Shown here: one piece after another, positions 37,460 to 49,800 of the stretch
How the letters are laid out: each line of letters begins with the position of its first letter
Numbering within the stretch: the stretch's first letter is position 1
Origin: Sipunculus nudus
Lineage: Eukaryota; Annelida; Sipuncula; Golfingiida; Sipunculidae
Reading direction: 5' to 3'
NCBI GenBank assembly: GCA_026874595.1
Contig: CM049309.1
Span: 26,851,033-26,915,032 of the forward strand
DNA length: 64,000 nt
The notes under the pieces: model-generated
What the model was told of the DNA's origin: nothing
The model's input: only the letters and a program-made list of their open reading frames with translations
Database searches by the model: none
Position numbers and translations under genes: made by a program

Positions 37460-40080
37460 TTAGCTCAGCTGACTGTAAGTCATCTGAGCTTTAGCAATCA
37501 CTCTTTGTCTGTCATCCATCCGGCCGTCCGGTCGTCTGTCCATTAACAGGGCATCGTAACCGCTGGACCTGGAATCTTCTAACTTTACATCCAGAGAGGT
37601 CCATGAAAAATCTCCTTGGACACCTGGAATTAAGTCTCTGTTACCCATATTCTTTGAGCTTTGGGGCTCCAAAGTACCCCCCCCCCCCCAGAAAAATGGA
37701 AAATTTGATACAAAAGCTCAAGTATCTGAAGAACTAATGCATTGATCACCATGATTCTTTGCATAGATATTGATCATGGAGTGTTTCATCAATTTCTGCA
37801 GGCTGGTGGCGCCACCTGTATTTTTTCAATTTTTTTACGATTTTTTTTCTCTATTTTTGAGACCTTAAAAGATGCGGTCATCTGTTAACAGGGCACAAAT
37901 CATAACAACTGGACCTAGAATCTTCTACCTTGACATGCAGGGTGGCCCATGAAAAGTCTCCCTGGAAACCTGGAATTAGGTCTCTGTTACCCAGATTTTT
38001 TAAGCTATTGGGCTCTGAAGTACCCCCTAGAATAATGGAAATTTGATACAAAAACTCAAATATCTGAACAACTAATGCATTGATCACCATGATTCTTTGC
38101 ATGGATATTGATCATGGAGTGTTTCATTGGTTTCTGCAGACTGGTGGTGCCACCTGTATTTTTTCGATATTTTAAAATTTTCTTTCTCTATTTTTGATAC
38201 CTTCAAAGATGCGGTCATCTGATAACAGGGCACAAATCATAACGACTGGACCTAGAATTTTCTTTCTTGACATGCAGAGAGGCCAATGAAAAGTCTCCTT
38301 GGAAACTGAAAATTAGGTCTCTGTTACCCAAAACCTCAGAGCTATGGGGCTCTGAAGTATCCCCTAAAATAATGGAAAATTTGATACAAAAGCTCAAGTA
38401 TCTGAACAACTAATGCATTGATCACCATGAATCTTTGCATGGATATTGATCATGGAGTGTTTCATCAGTTTCTGCAGACTGGTGGTGCCACCTGTATTTT
38501 TTTCGATTTTTTTCTGATTTTTTTCTCTGTTTATGATACCTTAAAAGGTGCGGTCAACTGATAACAGGGCACAAATCATAACGACTGGACCGAGAATTTT
38601 CTACCTTGACATGCAGGGAGGCCCATGAAAAGTCTCCTTAGAAACCTGGAATTAGGTCTCTGTTACCCAGATTTTTCAAGCTGTTGGGCTCTGAAGTACC
38701 CCCTAGAATAATGGAAATTTGATACAAAAACTCAAATATCTGAACAACTAATGCATTGATCACCATGAATCTTTGCATGGATATTGATCATGGAGTGTTT
38801 CATCAGTTTCTGCAGACTGGTGGCGCCACCTGTATTTTTTCGATTTTTTTTTCTGATTTTTTTCTCTGTTTATCATACCTTAAAAGATGCAGTCAACTGA
38901 TAACAGGGCACAAATCATAACGACTGGACCGAGAATCTTCTTTCTTGATATGCAGGGAGGCCCATGAAAAGTCTCCTAGGAGACCTAAAATTAGGTCTCT
39001 GTTACCCAAAACCTCAGAGCTATGGGGCTCTGAAGTATCCCCCAGAATAATGGAAAATTTGATACAAAAGCTCAAGTATCTCAACAACTAATGCATTGGT
39101 CATCATGATTCTTTGCATGGATATTGGTCATGGAATGTTTCATCAGTTTCTGCAGACTGGTGGCGCCACCATTTTTTTTTTTTTTATTTTTGTGATTTTT
39201 TTCTCTGTTTTTGAGACCTTTAAAGATGTGGTCATCCTTTAACAGTGCACAAATCATAACCATTGGTCCTAGATTCTTCTTACTCGACATCCAGGGAGGT
39301 CCATGAAAAGTCTTCTTACAAACGTGAAATTAGGTCTCTGTTTCCCATATTTTCCAAGCTATGGGGCTTATAAGTACCCCCTAGAATAATTGAAAATTTG
39401 ATACTAAAGTAGGGCACAAATCATAACCATTGGACCTAGAACATTCTATTTTGACAACCAGGGAGTTCCATGAAAAAGTCTTCTTGGAAACCTGAAATTA
39501 GGTTTCTGTTACCCCCCCTCTCCAAGCTATGGGGCTTTTAAGTACCCCCAAGAATAATTGAAAATTGGATACCAAAGCAGGGCACAAATCATAACCATTG
39601 GACCTAGAATCTTCTATTTTGACAACCAGGGAGGTCCATGAAAAAGTCTTCTTGGAAACCTGAAATTAGGTCTCTGTTACCTATATTCTCCAAGCTATGG
39701 GGCTTATAAGCACCCCCAGAATAATTGAAAATTTGATACCAAAGCATGGCACAAATCATAAGCATTTGACCTTAATCTTCTTACTTGACATCCTGAGTTC
39801 ATCAAAAGTTTTGAGACATCAAAAGTTCTTCTCAGAAACTTGAATTGAGGTCACTGTGACCTATATTATCTGAGTTACAGGCCATGTTTGAGTACCCCAG
39901 AAATAATGCAAAATACACACAAATTGCCAGATTCCTCAGGAGCAGCTGGATGGATTGTCATCAAATTTGATGTGCTTATGGGTGTTGATGAACTTCAGCT
40001 AATATGCATGAACTACGATGCCACCTACATTATCTTAATTTGTTGCTGTCGGCTGAGCGTCATGACCCATGGGTCACTTG
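37460..40080 (+). mobile_element. F1 Helitron-like element, near complete
   Basis: The clearest F1 example, 2,621 bp. It starts TTAGCTCAGCTGACTG and a CGTC tract, then has five full ~340-bp units with the GGTGGCGCCACC position near 37804, 38141, 38482, 38820 and 39163. Three shortened ~190-bp units follow (39400-39800). The end is CGGCTGAGCGTC, the palindrome GACCCATGGGTC and ACTTG. No protein coding. Confidence 0.8.
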
Positions 40081-40082
40081 TC

Positions 40083-41097
40083 TAGTGAACCTGTGAGCTT
40101 ATACAATGGTGTGGTGTTGGTCGTCTTCCGTCGTCTGTACAATAACCCATACTATCTAGCAAACAGAAGAAGCTAGCATTACCAAATTTTATGCAAAAAA
40201 ATTAGTCATCTAATAACTTGGATTTTGCTTATTTTTTGCCTAACTGCATTTTCTTAGATTTTATAGGGAAAAAGCTGAAAAACCTTTAAAAATCTTCTCC
40301 TCTGAAACTGTTCATCAAATCGTCCTTTATTTCACAAAAATGATTCCCAGAACAATCCCTCTCAAGTTTGTTCGAATGGCCCTGGTTCGGTTATTTTTGG
40401 CCGAGTTATAGGAAGTTGAACATAGTCATCATTCCAAAATAGCATACTAAAATTGCAATCTCAGAAACGGCTGGAGCTATCATCACCAGCATTCATGCAA
40501 ATGTTGGTCACACGAGTCATTTCTGAAATTTAGGTATTGGTGGTGCCACCTGCATTGACCTTTCTTGTACGGGGTTCAACGGTTAACAGGTTATCAGTAC
40601 ATAAACCCATAATTTCAGTGGAACAGCAGGAGCTAGCATCCCCAAATTTTACACAAAAATCAGTCACATATCAAATGTTGTGGGATACAGTTTATTTGTC
40701 ACCATCTGCATCATTTTACATTTTATGGGGAAAAATCTTCTTCTCAGAATCATTTAGCCAAATTGTTCAATATTTCACAAAATGATCCCAGGGATAAGTG
40801 CTCTCAAGTTTGTTCAATTGATTCCAGTTTGGCTCATTTTGGCCAAGTTACAGGAATTTGAAATTAGTCATCTAGCCAAACTAACATAAGAATCTCAGAA
40901 ATGACAGAAGCTAGCATCTTGTTTTGTGCAAACGTTGCAACATGACTCATGTTTGAAATTGAGGTTTTGTGGTGCCACCTTCATCAACCTGTTTATTTTA
41001 TGGACAGAAACCTTGTAATTTTAGCCTCTTTCAACTTAAAAATGTTTCATGATGAAACTGAAGCTGAATGGTTTTAGCTTTCACAAGAATTTTTTAA
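40083..41097 (+). mobile_element. F2 5' segment, cut by Gypsy LTR
   Basis: Starts GTGAACCTGTGAGCTTATAC and a CGTC tract, then F2 units with TTAACCCATA, GCAGGAGCTAGCATC and GGTGG[TC]GCCACCTGCAT. It stops at the LTR edge 41098. Confidence 0.6.
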
Positions 41098-41875
41098 TGT
41101 TACGGAACCTAATATTAACAGATCACGTATGCGTGATGAACACAAATTTTGTAATGGAGATAAAAAAAATCAGATTCTGTAACACTAGGCAGTGGGAATT
41201 GTCTAGGAGAATGAATAAAGAAGTCAGTGGTTTTTTTGTTAACAAATAACCATAATTTATTCTTAAAACAACCCTAACATTACAATACAATAAATCAATA
41301 CAATTATACAGTAAAACAGCGGTATAACCACAAAGCAATACAATCACACAGTAAAATACACAAAGTGCACAGTACCTTGATACCACCACCATCACAACGA
41401 TAAGTTCTTTAAATGTATACTCTCTGAGAATGACAGTCCAGTGTAAAGCTCTTGTAACTACCAGAAAGTAAACTGAAGTCCAAAAGAAAATCCAGGAGAA
41501 AGTCTGACGAAAATCTATAATGGCCGCACTCGTTGGATAAGGTCCCAGAAACTGACACACGCTTCTGTGTCCGCTGGAATAGGCTCTGCTGCTCCCTCTC
41601 GGCTCTAAAACACAGCCCCTTTATATACTCTTCACCCCAAGCCGAGAATTTTCCTTTTCTCGATCGCAAACAGTCTAAAAGATCTTACACAACACAGGAA
41701 TCTTCTAGAAGAACATCGCTGTGTGTATCTCTACATACCAGGGTCATCACGTGACCTCGGCCAGGTGTGAAAGCCCCTACCTAGCATGACAACGAGAGTT
41801 CAAACAGTACAACATAAAGTGCAACAACAACACGAGTTACGCCCGTGTCACACAATAAAAGGAGCACCTGTAACA
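41098..41875 (-). repeat. 3' LTR of the Gypsy element
   Basis: 778 bp, with inverted termini TGTTAC and GTAACA. Homologous to 1-536 in opposite orientation. On the minus strand it starts TGTTACAGG right after the polypurine tract and ends TTCCGTAACA. Confidence 0.8.
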
Positions 41876-41925
41876 CACCCCCTCCTGTAAGAAAAAAGAA
41901 AGTTTTCTTGGAAAACTTTCTTTTT
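41876..41925 (-). other. Polypurine tract and 15-bp hairpin
   Basis: AGGAGGGGGTG (minus strand) abuts the LTR. Just upstream a perfect 15-bp stem pairs 41893-41907 with 41911-41925 around a 3-base loop. Confidence 0.7.
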
Positions 41926-42016
41926 GCGGTCACAATCACTAAATTTTTACAACATCTCAAAAATCATCTTATTTACAACATTTCATAAACATCCTGTTTA
42001 CAACATTTCATAAACA

Positions 42017-42248
42017 TCTCGATAAGCAATCAGCAAGTACATTGTCTTTCCCTTAAATGTGTATAATTTCAAGATTGTACTCCTGTAAGAACAAACTCCA
42101 TCTCAACAGTCTTTGATTTTTACACTTCAACTTGTTCATGAACGTGACGGGATTGTGATCTCTGAAGTTAATGATAGGCCTGACTGATGAAGTAACATAA
42201 ACTTCAAAATGTTGCAAGGCCAAAATCAAAGCCATGCAAACATTCTTT
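42017..42248 (-). pseudogene. Gypsy RNase H, C-terminal part
   Basis: A 60-codon open stretch has the Gypsy RNase H tail signature: ALILALQHFEVY, a D-H-N-P motif, and NQRLLRWSLFLQEY. An in-frame TAA at 42053-42055 interrupts it just before GKDNVLADCLSR. A 4-base insertion (42233-42236) shifts the frame near the F2 junction. It continues the domain that breaks off at 47371. Confidence 0.8.
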
Positions 42249-45200
42249 TTAGCGAACCTGTAAGCTTATGCGATAGTGTGGCGTCGTCCGGCATCTGTTG
42301 TCTGTCGTCCGTCATCCGTCGTCTGTACGTTAACCCATACTATCTTGAAAACTGCAAGAGTTAGCATCACAAAATTTTACGCAAAAAATTAATCATCTAC
42401 AGAACTCTATCGGATTTTGCTTATTTTTTGGCTAACTGCATTTTCTTTAGATTTTATAGGGAAAAAGCTAAAAAAGTTTTAAAAATCTTCTCCGAAAATG
42501 TTCGGCCAAATTGTCCAATATTTCACAGAAATGATCCCTGGAACAGTCTCTCTGAAGTTTGTTCGAATGGTTTAAGTTCAGTGATTTTTGGCCAAGTTAC
42601 AGCTAGTTGAACTTAGTAATCTGTCCAAAAAAGCATACTCAAATTACAATCTTAGAAAAGGCTGGAGATATCATCATCAAATTTTATGCCAATGTTGGTC
42701 ACATGAGTCATATCTGAAATTAAGGTATTGGTGGCGCCACCTGCATCGGCCTTTTTTGTATGGGGGTCATCAGTGCCTGTATCATACTGACAGCTACAAA
42801 AAAACTTCTTCTCTGAAACCATATGGCCAAATTGTTTAATATCACACAGAAATTATCCTAGGGTAGTGCTCTCTGAAGTTTGTTCAAATGGTCTCAGTTC
42901 AGTGACTTTTGGCTGAGTTACGGGAAGCTGAATTTAGTCAAATGCCATAACAGTCCATTTTAGCTCAGTGGCTACAAAGATCTTCTTCTCAAAAACCACT
43001 GGGCCAAATTCTTAAATCTCACATATTAATTATCCTTAGATGTTGATAATTTAAGTTTGTTCAAATAGTTTTTTTGTCAGTGATTTTTGGCTGAGTTATG
43101 GGAAGCTTAACTTAGCCATTTTGCTTTATTTTTCCGTATGAGTTATAAACCTGCTAAACGTTTTATGACTGACGCCACTGAGGCCAATTTGTTTAATATT
43201 TTACAAGAATAATCCCCTGAATAATTCTTGTAATAATTGTTTTTAATGGTTAATCCAAAGAATGAATTTTGGCTGAATTATAAAGATTGAATTGAGTCAT
43301 TTTACCATATATGTTAGCTGTGTGCAGCAGATACATCTAGCCTGGAACCTGGTTATCAGCATCCGTTACATCATGCCTCAAGACATTTAGATTTCAGGTT
43401 ATCTATGGTTAATATTGACAAGAATGTTTTTTAAAAAACTTTTAAAAATGTAGATTTATGATTTTAGATATTCCTCATGCCAGGCAATGTTTACAGTCAC
43501 AGGTATACGTTAACCCATACTATTTCGAAAACGACTGGAGCTAGCTTCATGAAATTTAATCCCAAAAATAAGCCATCTTAAAAAATCTGCATTTTTTTTC
43601 AGATTTAATAGAGAAAAAGCTAAAAAACCTTTAAAAATCTTCTCCTCCGAAACTGTCAAGCCAATTTGTTCAATATTTCACAGATATAATCTTTTATACC
43701 ATCTCTCTCAAGTTTGTTCAAATGGTTCGAGTTCGGTGAATTTTGGCCGAATTACAGGAAGTTGAACCTAGTCATCTGTCCAAAAAAAGCATACTAAAAT
43801 GACAATCTCAGAAACAGCCAAAGCTATCATCACCAAATTTTATGCCAGTGTTGGTCACATGAGTCATTTATAAAATTCAGGTATGGGTGGCGCCACCTGC
43901 ATTGACCTTTTTTTGTATGGGGGTCATTTGTCATCTGTATATTAACCCATAATTTCTCAGGAATAGCAGGAGCTACCATCCCCAGATTTTATGCAATAAT
44001 CTGTAACATATCAAATGTTGTGGGATTCAGCTTATTTTATTGCTATCTTCATTAACTTAGATTTGATAGGGGAAAAGCTAAAAAACCTTTAAAAGTCTTC
44101 ATGTAAACGGTCCAGTATTTTACAGAAATGACCCAGAGGCAAGCCCTCTCAAGTTTGTTCAAATGGTTTGCATTTGATGAATTTTAGTGGAGTTAAACGA
44201 ATTTGAACATTCATTTGGCCAAGTAAGCATACTGACATAGTTATCTCAGAAATGACAGAAGCTAGCATTACCAAGTATTGTGCAAATTTTGGTCACATGA
44301 CTCATATTTGAAATTGCAGATTTTGAGGCACCTACCACCTACATTGACCTGTTTTTTATGGGCAAAATCCTCATAATTTTAGCCTCTTTCAGCTTAAAAT
44401 GTTTATGATGAAACTGTCAAGTTGAATTGTTCAATTTTTCAAAAGAATTATCCTAGGACATGGTTCTTTCAATCATATCAGAAAAGCTTAAGTTGGTCTT
44501 ATGGCCATTATTATGTCTAACTTAAACTGAGGACTGCAAAACTGTTCATTTACAAAATTATTGTTTCAATTAGACTTCTTCCATAAAAAATGTTGTTTCA
44601 ATTATAACATCTGTAACATGGCAGAACAATTATTCTTAGGTGGCCTTTGTTCAAGTTTACTTGAATGATTTTTGGCAGAATTATTGGACCTTTAACAGTA
44701 AAAGAACTGCATATTTTATTATTCTAGATATTTTGATAAAAAGTTTATGAATATTTCAGCTGGAAAAAAAGCATTTTAGCCAAAGTCTTTCAGTATGTGT
44801 AAACAGATTTGCCAACAGGCCAAGATTGTGTCTGTATATTTAAACAGGTTAAGACTCTGCCAACTGTTTCAGATTTGGTAATAGATCAAGAGTTCATTCA
44901 GTGCAGCCAGATATAGGTCAAGAGTTCAATCAGTGCAGCCAAGCAGAAGGCATGTGATCCCCTCATGGGTGACATGTGAACACCTCATGGGCACCATGTG
45001 ATCACCTCATGGGTGTCATGACCTTCAGGGCTGCATGTGGAGCCAATCTATTTATAGCTTTGGCAGACTGCCAACTGTATCAGATTAGGCAACAGGTCAA
45101 GAGTTCACTCAGTGCAGCCAGGTACAGGTCAAAAGTTCACCCAGTCTAGCCTGGTGCAGGTCATGAGTTCACTCAGTGCAGTAGCCTGAGCCAGCAAATT

Positions 45201-45624
45201 TGTCACAGTTCTCTCAGGGCAACTGCCTTTCTCACCTAAACCTGGTCAGCCCCATGCATCAGACTTAAGGTATGTTTGATGTATTGGCCTGATATTATGA
45301 CCTGTCTTTGTGTCTTTGATGGCTTTCTCGTTCACAAGACAGGTGTCACCACCTACAATGACTTTTGCACAGTGTGTGACTTTTGTGCCTGCTTATTTCT
45401 CAAGAGGAATTTGATATATAATCCTGAAATTTGGCATATTTATACCTATCGAATAGCCTTGTCGTATACAACACTGGTGGTGCCATCTACAACAATTTTT
45501 GCACAGTGTGTGTTCCTGCTTATTTCTCAGGAGGGGTTTGATATATCAGTCTGAACTTGGGATATGTATATATCTCTGATAGCTTCATTGTATACAAGAC
45601 TGGTGTTGCCCGCTACAATCATTT

Positions 45625-47194
45625 TTAGCTCAGCTGACTGTAAGTCAACTGAGGTATAGGAATGGTGCCTGTCTATCGTCCATCCAGCGTCTGGCAGTGT
45701 GTTAGCAGGGCACAAATCGTAACGGCTGGTCCTAGAAACTTTCAAGTGAAGATCCAGGGAGGTCAATAAAAAATCTCCTTGGAAACCTGAAATTAGGTCG
45801 CTGGGACCAATATCCTTCGAGCTATGGGGCTTGAAAGTACCACCCAGAATAGTAAAATATAAATAGTAATTTTAAAACCTCCAATATCTTGAAAATTAAT
45901 GCATGGTTTGTCATTAATCTTGCCTTGAATATTGACCATGACTAGTTTTGTCAGTTCCTGAAATGTGGTGGCCCCACCTGTATTTTTTCCTATTTTAACA
46001 AATATTTTTCTATTTATATACTATAAAATGACAACAATCATGTCAGTTTCTCAGCTGTGATTACATCTGGTGTCCCAAAACCTGGTGTGTTTATTGATCA
46101 CAAGTGGATGCCCTATACCTACACCCTGTCTGTCTGTCTGTTTGTATGTCTGTCTGTCTGTCAATCTGTCCATCCACACAAATTTGTTTCCAGATGATAA
46201 CTCCAGGTCGGAATGGCACATGGATTTCAAACTTGACTTATATGTGGACCACCACTAAAGCAAGAACCTATATGATTTTGGGGTCATGAGGTCAATGGTC
46301 AAGGTCACAGGACTCACTTAATTAAAAAGATTATGGCTGCATTTTAAGCCAAGCTTTTCATCCCAAACTTTCCGTCTTGCCCATTTAGCTGACTTGCAAG
46401 TATGGGGAGAGCATAAATTAATTTGGGGTCACAAGGTCAAAGGTCAAGGTCACAGGGGCCATCTGTTCACAAATTAGTTTTCAGATGATAACTCCAGTTT
46501 AGTTTGACATATTGGTTTAAAACTTAACTTATAAATGGCCCACCTCTAAAGTAAGAAACATGTCGATTTTGGGGTCCAACAGTCAAAGGTCAAGGTCACA
46601 GGACCCATTTCTTTAAAAGAAATGTGTATGCATTTGAAGCCAATCTTTTCATTGTAAACCTTCCATCTTCAAGATATTGCTAACCTGCCACTAGGGGAAG
46701 ATTCTGTTTGATTTTTGGGTCATAGGTCAAGGTCACAGGGCCCATCCATTCACAATTTAGTTTATGGATAATAATTCTGTTTGGATTGACAGACTGGCTT
46801 CAAACTTGATTTAATAATGACCAACCACTTAAGTAAATTCATTTTGATTTTCAGGGTCCAGCAAACTAAGTTGAAGGTCAAAGAAGCCACATCTTTAAAA
46901 AGATTGTGGATGCACTGTAAATCAAACTTTTCATCCTGAACTTTCCAATGTTCACACATGCCTACTTGCCCAAATTGAGGAAACCTGTAGAATTTGAGGT
47001 TATCTGGTCAGAGGTCAAGGTCACTTTTAAAAAGATTGTTACAATCCTAATGCTGCAAGTTCAAGGATATTAAGTTCTAAGATTTTTTGGTCGCAAGGTC
47101 ATTGATTAAGGTCACAGGACTGTCATTCTGAAAAATTTCTTAAAATATCCTTATAGACAAATTCAGTTGAGCATCGAGACCCATGGGTCCCTAG
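45625..47194 (+). mobile_element. F1 element nested in the F2 element
   Basis: It starts TTAGCTCAGCTGACTG and ends CAGTTGAGCATC, GACCCATGGGTC, CCTAG before TTG. It splits an F2 sequence that is continuous at 19837-19880 and leaves no target duplication. The interior has one 345-type unit, a TCTG tract and ~150-bp units with AGGTCA half-sites. Confidence 0.8.
46280..46760 (+). repeat. AGGTCA half-site array
   Basis: Repeats spaced ~145 bp carry GAGGTCAA[TA]GGTCAAGGTCAC. The clearest is 46434-46452, which holds a DR1 (AGGTCA-A-AGGTCA) overlapping TCAAGGTCA. Confidence 0.75.
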
Positions 47195-47370
47195 TTGTGT
47201 TGTGTGCACCCATGCAAGAATTTCAGCAGTGATGTTTGTGTAATTGTTTCTTATTCAAAATGTTTAGTACCTGCATTGTTCATATACATGAGAAGTAATG
47301 GTCCAGCATTGATGCATTATACCTGGTGTATTTCCCAATGCACAGGTTAGCATTAGGCCTGTAGGCCTTG

Positions 47371-48610
47371 TTCAATAGTGGGGTAATTTTTCTGGTTTGC
47401 ATTAAACTTTCTTGAGAAATAACAAATTGGATGATCTATGTCATCATTGCCTTCTTGTAAAAACACAGCACCAGCAGCAGTATCGTTAGCATCTACAGCT
47501 AACTAATAAGGTACAGAAAAGTCTGGAGCTGCTAAAACTGGTGAACTTTGCAGAATTGCTTTCAAATTCTGAAATGCATTTTCACACTGAACATTCCATA
47601 CAAACTTTTGTTTCTTCATTAACAAATTAGTCAAAGGTTCAGGTACAGCAGCAAAATTTGGACAAAACTTCCTGTAGTATCCAACCATACCAAGAAAACG
47701 CATTATTTGCTTTTTGTTTTCTGGTCTAGGAAATGCAGAAATAGCACTTATCTTAGCATCATTAGGTTTTACCTGACCCTGCCCTACAATATGACCCAAA
47801 AATGTCACCTGTGCATGACAAAACTCAGATTTTACCAAGTTGATGGTCAGATGTGCTTCACTGAGTCTTTCTTAGAGGTTGCAAAGAATTTGCAGATGTT
47901 TCTCCCAAGTGTTGCTGTACACGATAAGGTCATCAATATATGCGTCGCAGCCCTGAATGTCCTTGACAGCTATATGGATGAGGCGCTGGAACATGGCTGG
48001 CGAGTTCTTCATGCCAAACGGCATAACTTTATACTGGTACAGTCCTTGCGGTGTAACAAATGCGGACACTTCTTTCGCTCGTTCTATCAGCGGAACTTGC
48101 CAGAATCCTTTTAGCAAGTCAAACTTGGAGACATATCTGGAGCTACCGACTCTATCAATACAAACATCGATCCTCGGAATCTGGAACATGTCAGTCTTGG
48201 TGACAGAGTTCAGTTTTCGATAATCTGTGCACATACGGTAACTTCCATCAGGTTTTGGCACAAGAATACATGGTGAACTCCAGTTACTGTTACTAGGTTC
48301 AATAAAATCATTGTCCAGCAAATATTGAATCTCATCCTGTAGATACTTTTGCTTTTCTGGATTCAGTCGATATGGATGCTGCTTGACTGCGCTTGCCTCG
48401 CCAACATCAACGTCATGGCACAACATAATAGTTCGCGTTGGAATGTCAATAAACAAATTTATTGAGGTCTTGTTGTTTCTTGTGCGGTAAGGTGTGACAG
48501 TTTGGCATCCAGGTTGTTAAGCACGTCTGAGTTTTTTAATGATACTTTATAACACTGAATGTCTAAATCACACTTATAATCAGTATATGCAGGATATGCA
48601 GCTCTCTGTG
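47371..48610 (-). pseudogene. Gypsy reverse transcriptase / RNase H N-terminal relic
   Basis: Minus-strand frame from about 48610. The RT palm shows KQHPYRLNPEK, SPCILVPKPDGSYRMCTDYR, FDLLKGFWQVPL and the catalytic YIDD box at 47929-47940. A thumb/connection region with FLGHIVGQG and FLGMVGYYRKF follows, then the RNase H start ending at YPTIE at 47371. In-frame stops lie at 47872-47874 and 47503-47505, with a frameshift near 48460. Length and motif order match Ty3/Gypsy pol. The frame is otherwise continuous, so decay is moderate. Confidence 0.9.
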
Positions 48611-48738
48611 GCTATATAAAGACGGCTGTACATGGATTATAAATAATTGGTATCCATACTCACCTTAACTCAAGAATTTGCCATCAGTGAGATGTATCTG
48701 TATTATAATTTTGCATTCAGTATGCATCTGTAATAATT
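48611..48738. other. Upstream edge of the Gypsy relic
   Basis: No gag or protease motif is readable. Confidence 0.4.
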
Positions 48739-49800
48739 GTATCCCCAGACAAAGTCGGGATACTATGGTTTCACGACGGTGCAGCCGCAGCAGCCAAAGA
48801 AAAATCTTGTGAGCGGGATAACTAAAAAAATATTTCACTGATCTTTTTCAAACTTTACTTTTGTATAGATATAGGTAATAGGAGGAAGCCTATGTAAAAT
48901 GGGGTCATGACCTTTGCTCATAGAGTGACCTTGAATAGGTCCATTTTTGCTGAAAATAACACATATTCTTTAATATCCCAAGAAAGCTTGCATGGATTGG
49001 TCCAAAAATCCTTGACCTTTAATATTTCCATATTTGGTGAAAATCACACACCTCTTATGATATATCTAGTGTTGATAGCCATATGGATTTCAAACATGAC
49101 TTATGTATGGCCCACAACTAAAGTAAGAATCCTATAGGTTCCAGGGTCATGAGGTCAAAGGTTAAGGTCACTGGACTCACATTCTTTAAAGATATTGTGG
49201 ATGCTTTTTAAGCCAAACTTTTCATCCAAGATCTTCCATCCTGTACATATATCTCACTTGTCAATAGTGGATGTTCCAAATCAATTTTGGGGTCACAAGG
49301 TCAAAAGTCAAGGCAACAGGAGCTGTCTGTCAAAAAATTAGTTTCCGGATGATAATTCCAGCTTTTTTTATGTATGAATTTCAAACTTGACTTATATATG
49401 CCCTATAAAAAAAAGCAAGATCCCAATTGATTTTGGGGCCATGAGGTCAAAGGTCAAGGTCACTGGACACATCTTTAAAAAGATTGTTGATGCATTTTCA
49501 GCCAAACTTTTCATCTCAGACCTTTTATCTTGATAAAATATTATTATAATATAATATAAATTTTATCTAAGCTAGAAGGTCTTGCATATCTAGTTCACTA
49601 GCCAATAGAGGAAGACCCCTATCCATTTTGATGCCACAAGGTCAAAGGTGAAGGTCATAGGAGCCATCTATCCAAAAATTAGGTTCTTTATTAGCAAGAC
49701 CTTTATTGATTATGAGGTCATGAGGTCAAAGGTCATGGTCACATGGCACACATCTTTGAAAAGATTGTGGATGCATTTTCAGTTTTTAAGTTATTGGCCC
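48739..49800 (+). mobile_element. Helitron-like fragment with AGGTCA-bearing units
   Basis: It starts GTATCCCCAGACAAAGTCG, which folds back on GGGATAC as F3 and F4 starts do. ~150-bp units follow (CTTTTCATC, TGAGGTCAAAGGTCAAGGTC) at 49140-49760. No 3' terminus is found. It passes into F1b sequence near 49800. Confidence 0.5.

Larger units (their letters stand above)
42249..47370 (+). mobile_element. F2 Helitron-like element (5.1 kb) in Gypsy RNase H
   Basis: It starts TTAGCGAACCTGTAAGC and a long CGTC tract. It ends CACAGGTTAGC, hairpin AGGCC-TGTA-GGCCT and TTG before TTC. GAACCTGT near the 5' end is the inverted partner of ACAGGTT near the 3' end. The interior has F2 units (42250-44800), GTTCACTCAGTGCAG sub-repeats (44800-45250) and a nested F1 element. 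The flanking Gypsy codons rejoin with five T's at the site and no duplication. Confidence 0.8.
41098..48610 (-). mobile_element. Ty3/Gypsy LTR retrotransposon, deleted and interrupted
   Basis: On the minus strand: a reverse transcriptase-RNase H relic (48610-47371), a 5.1 kb F2 insertion (42249-47370), the rest of RNase H (42248-42017), a short non-coding stretch with a hairpin and polypurine tract, and the 3' LTR (41098-41875). Gag, protease, integrase and the 5' LTR are missing. RNase H coding resumes on the far side of the F2 element where it left off. Confidence 0.8.

Noticed and set aside
37460-40080. CRISPR-like regular spacing of ~340-bp repeats
   Set aside because: Units are long, diverged, contiguous and eukaryotic; there are no short identical repeats with unique spacers.
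47707-48223. Plus-strand frames of 88-135 codons
   Set aside because: Antisense shadows of the Gypsy reverse transcriptase.
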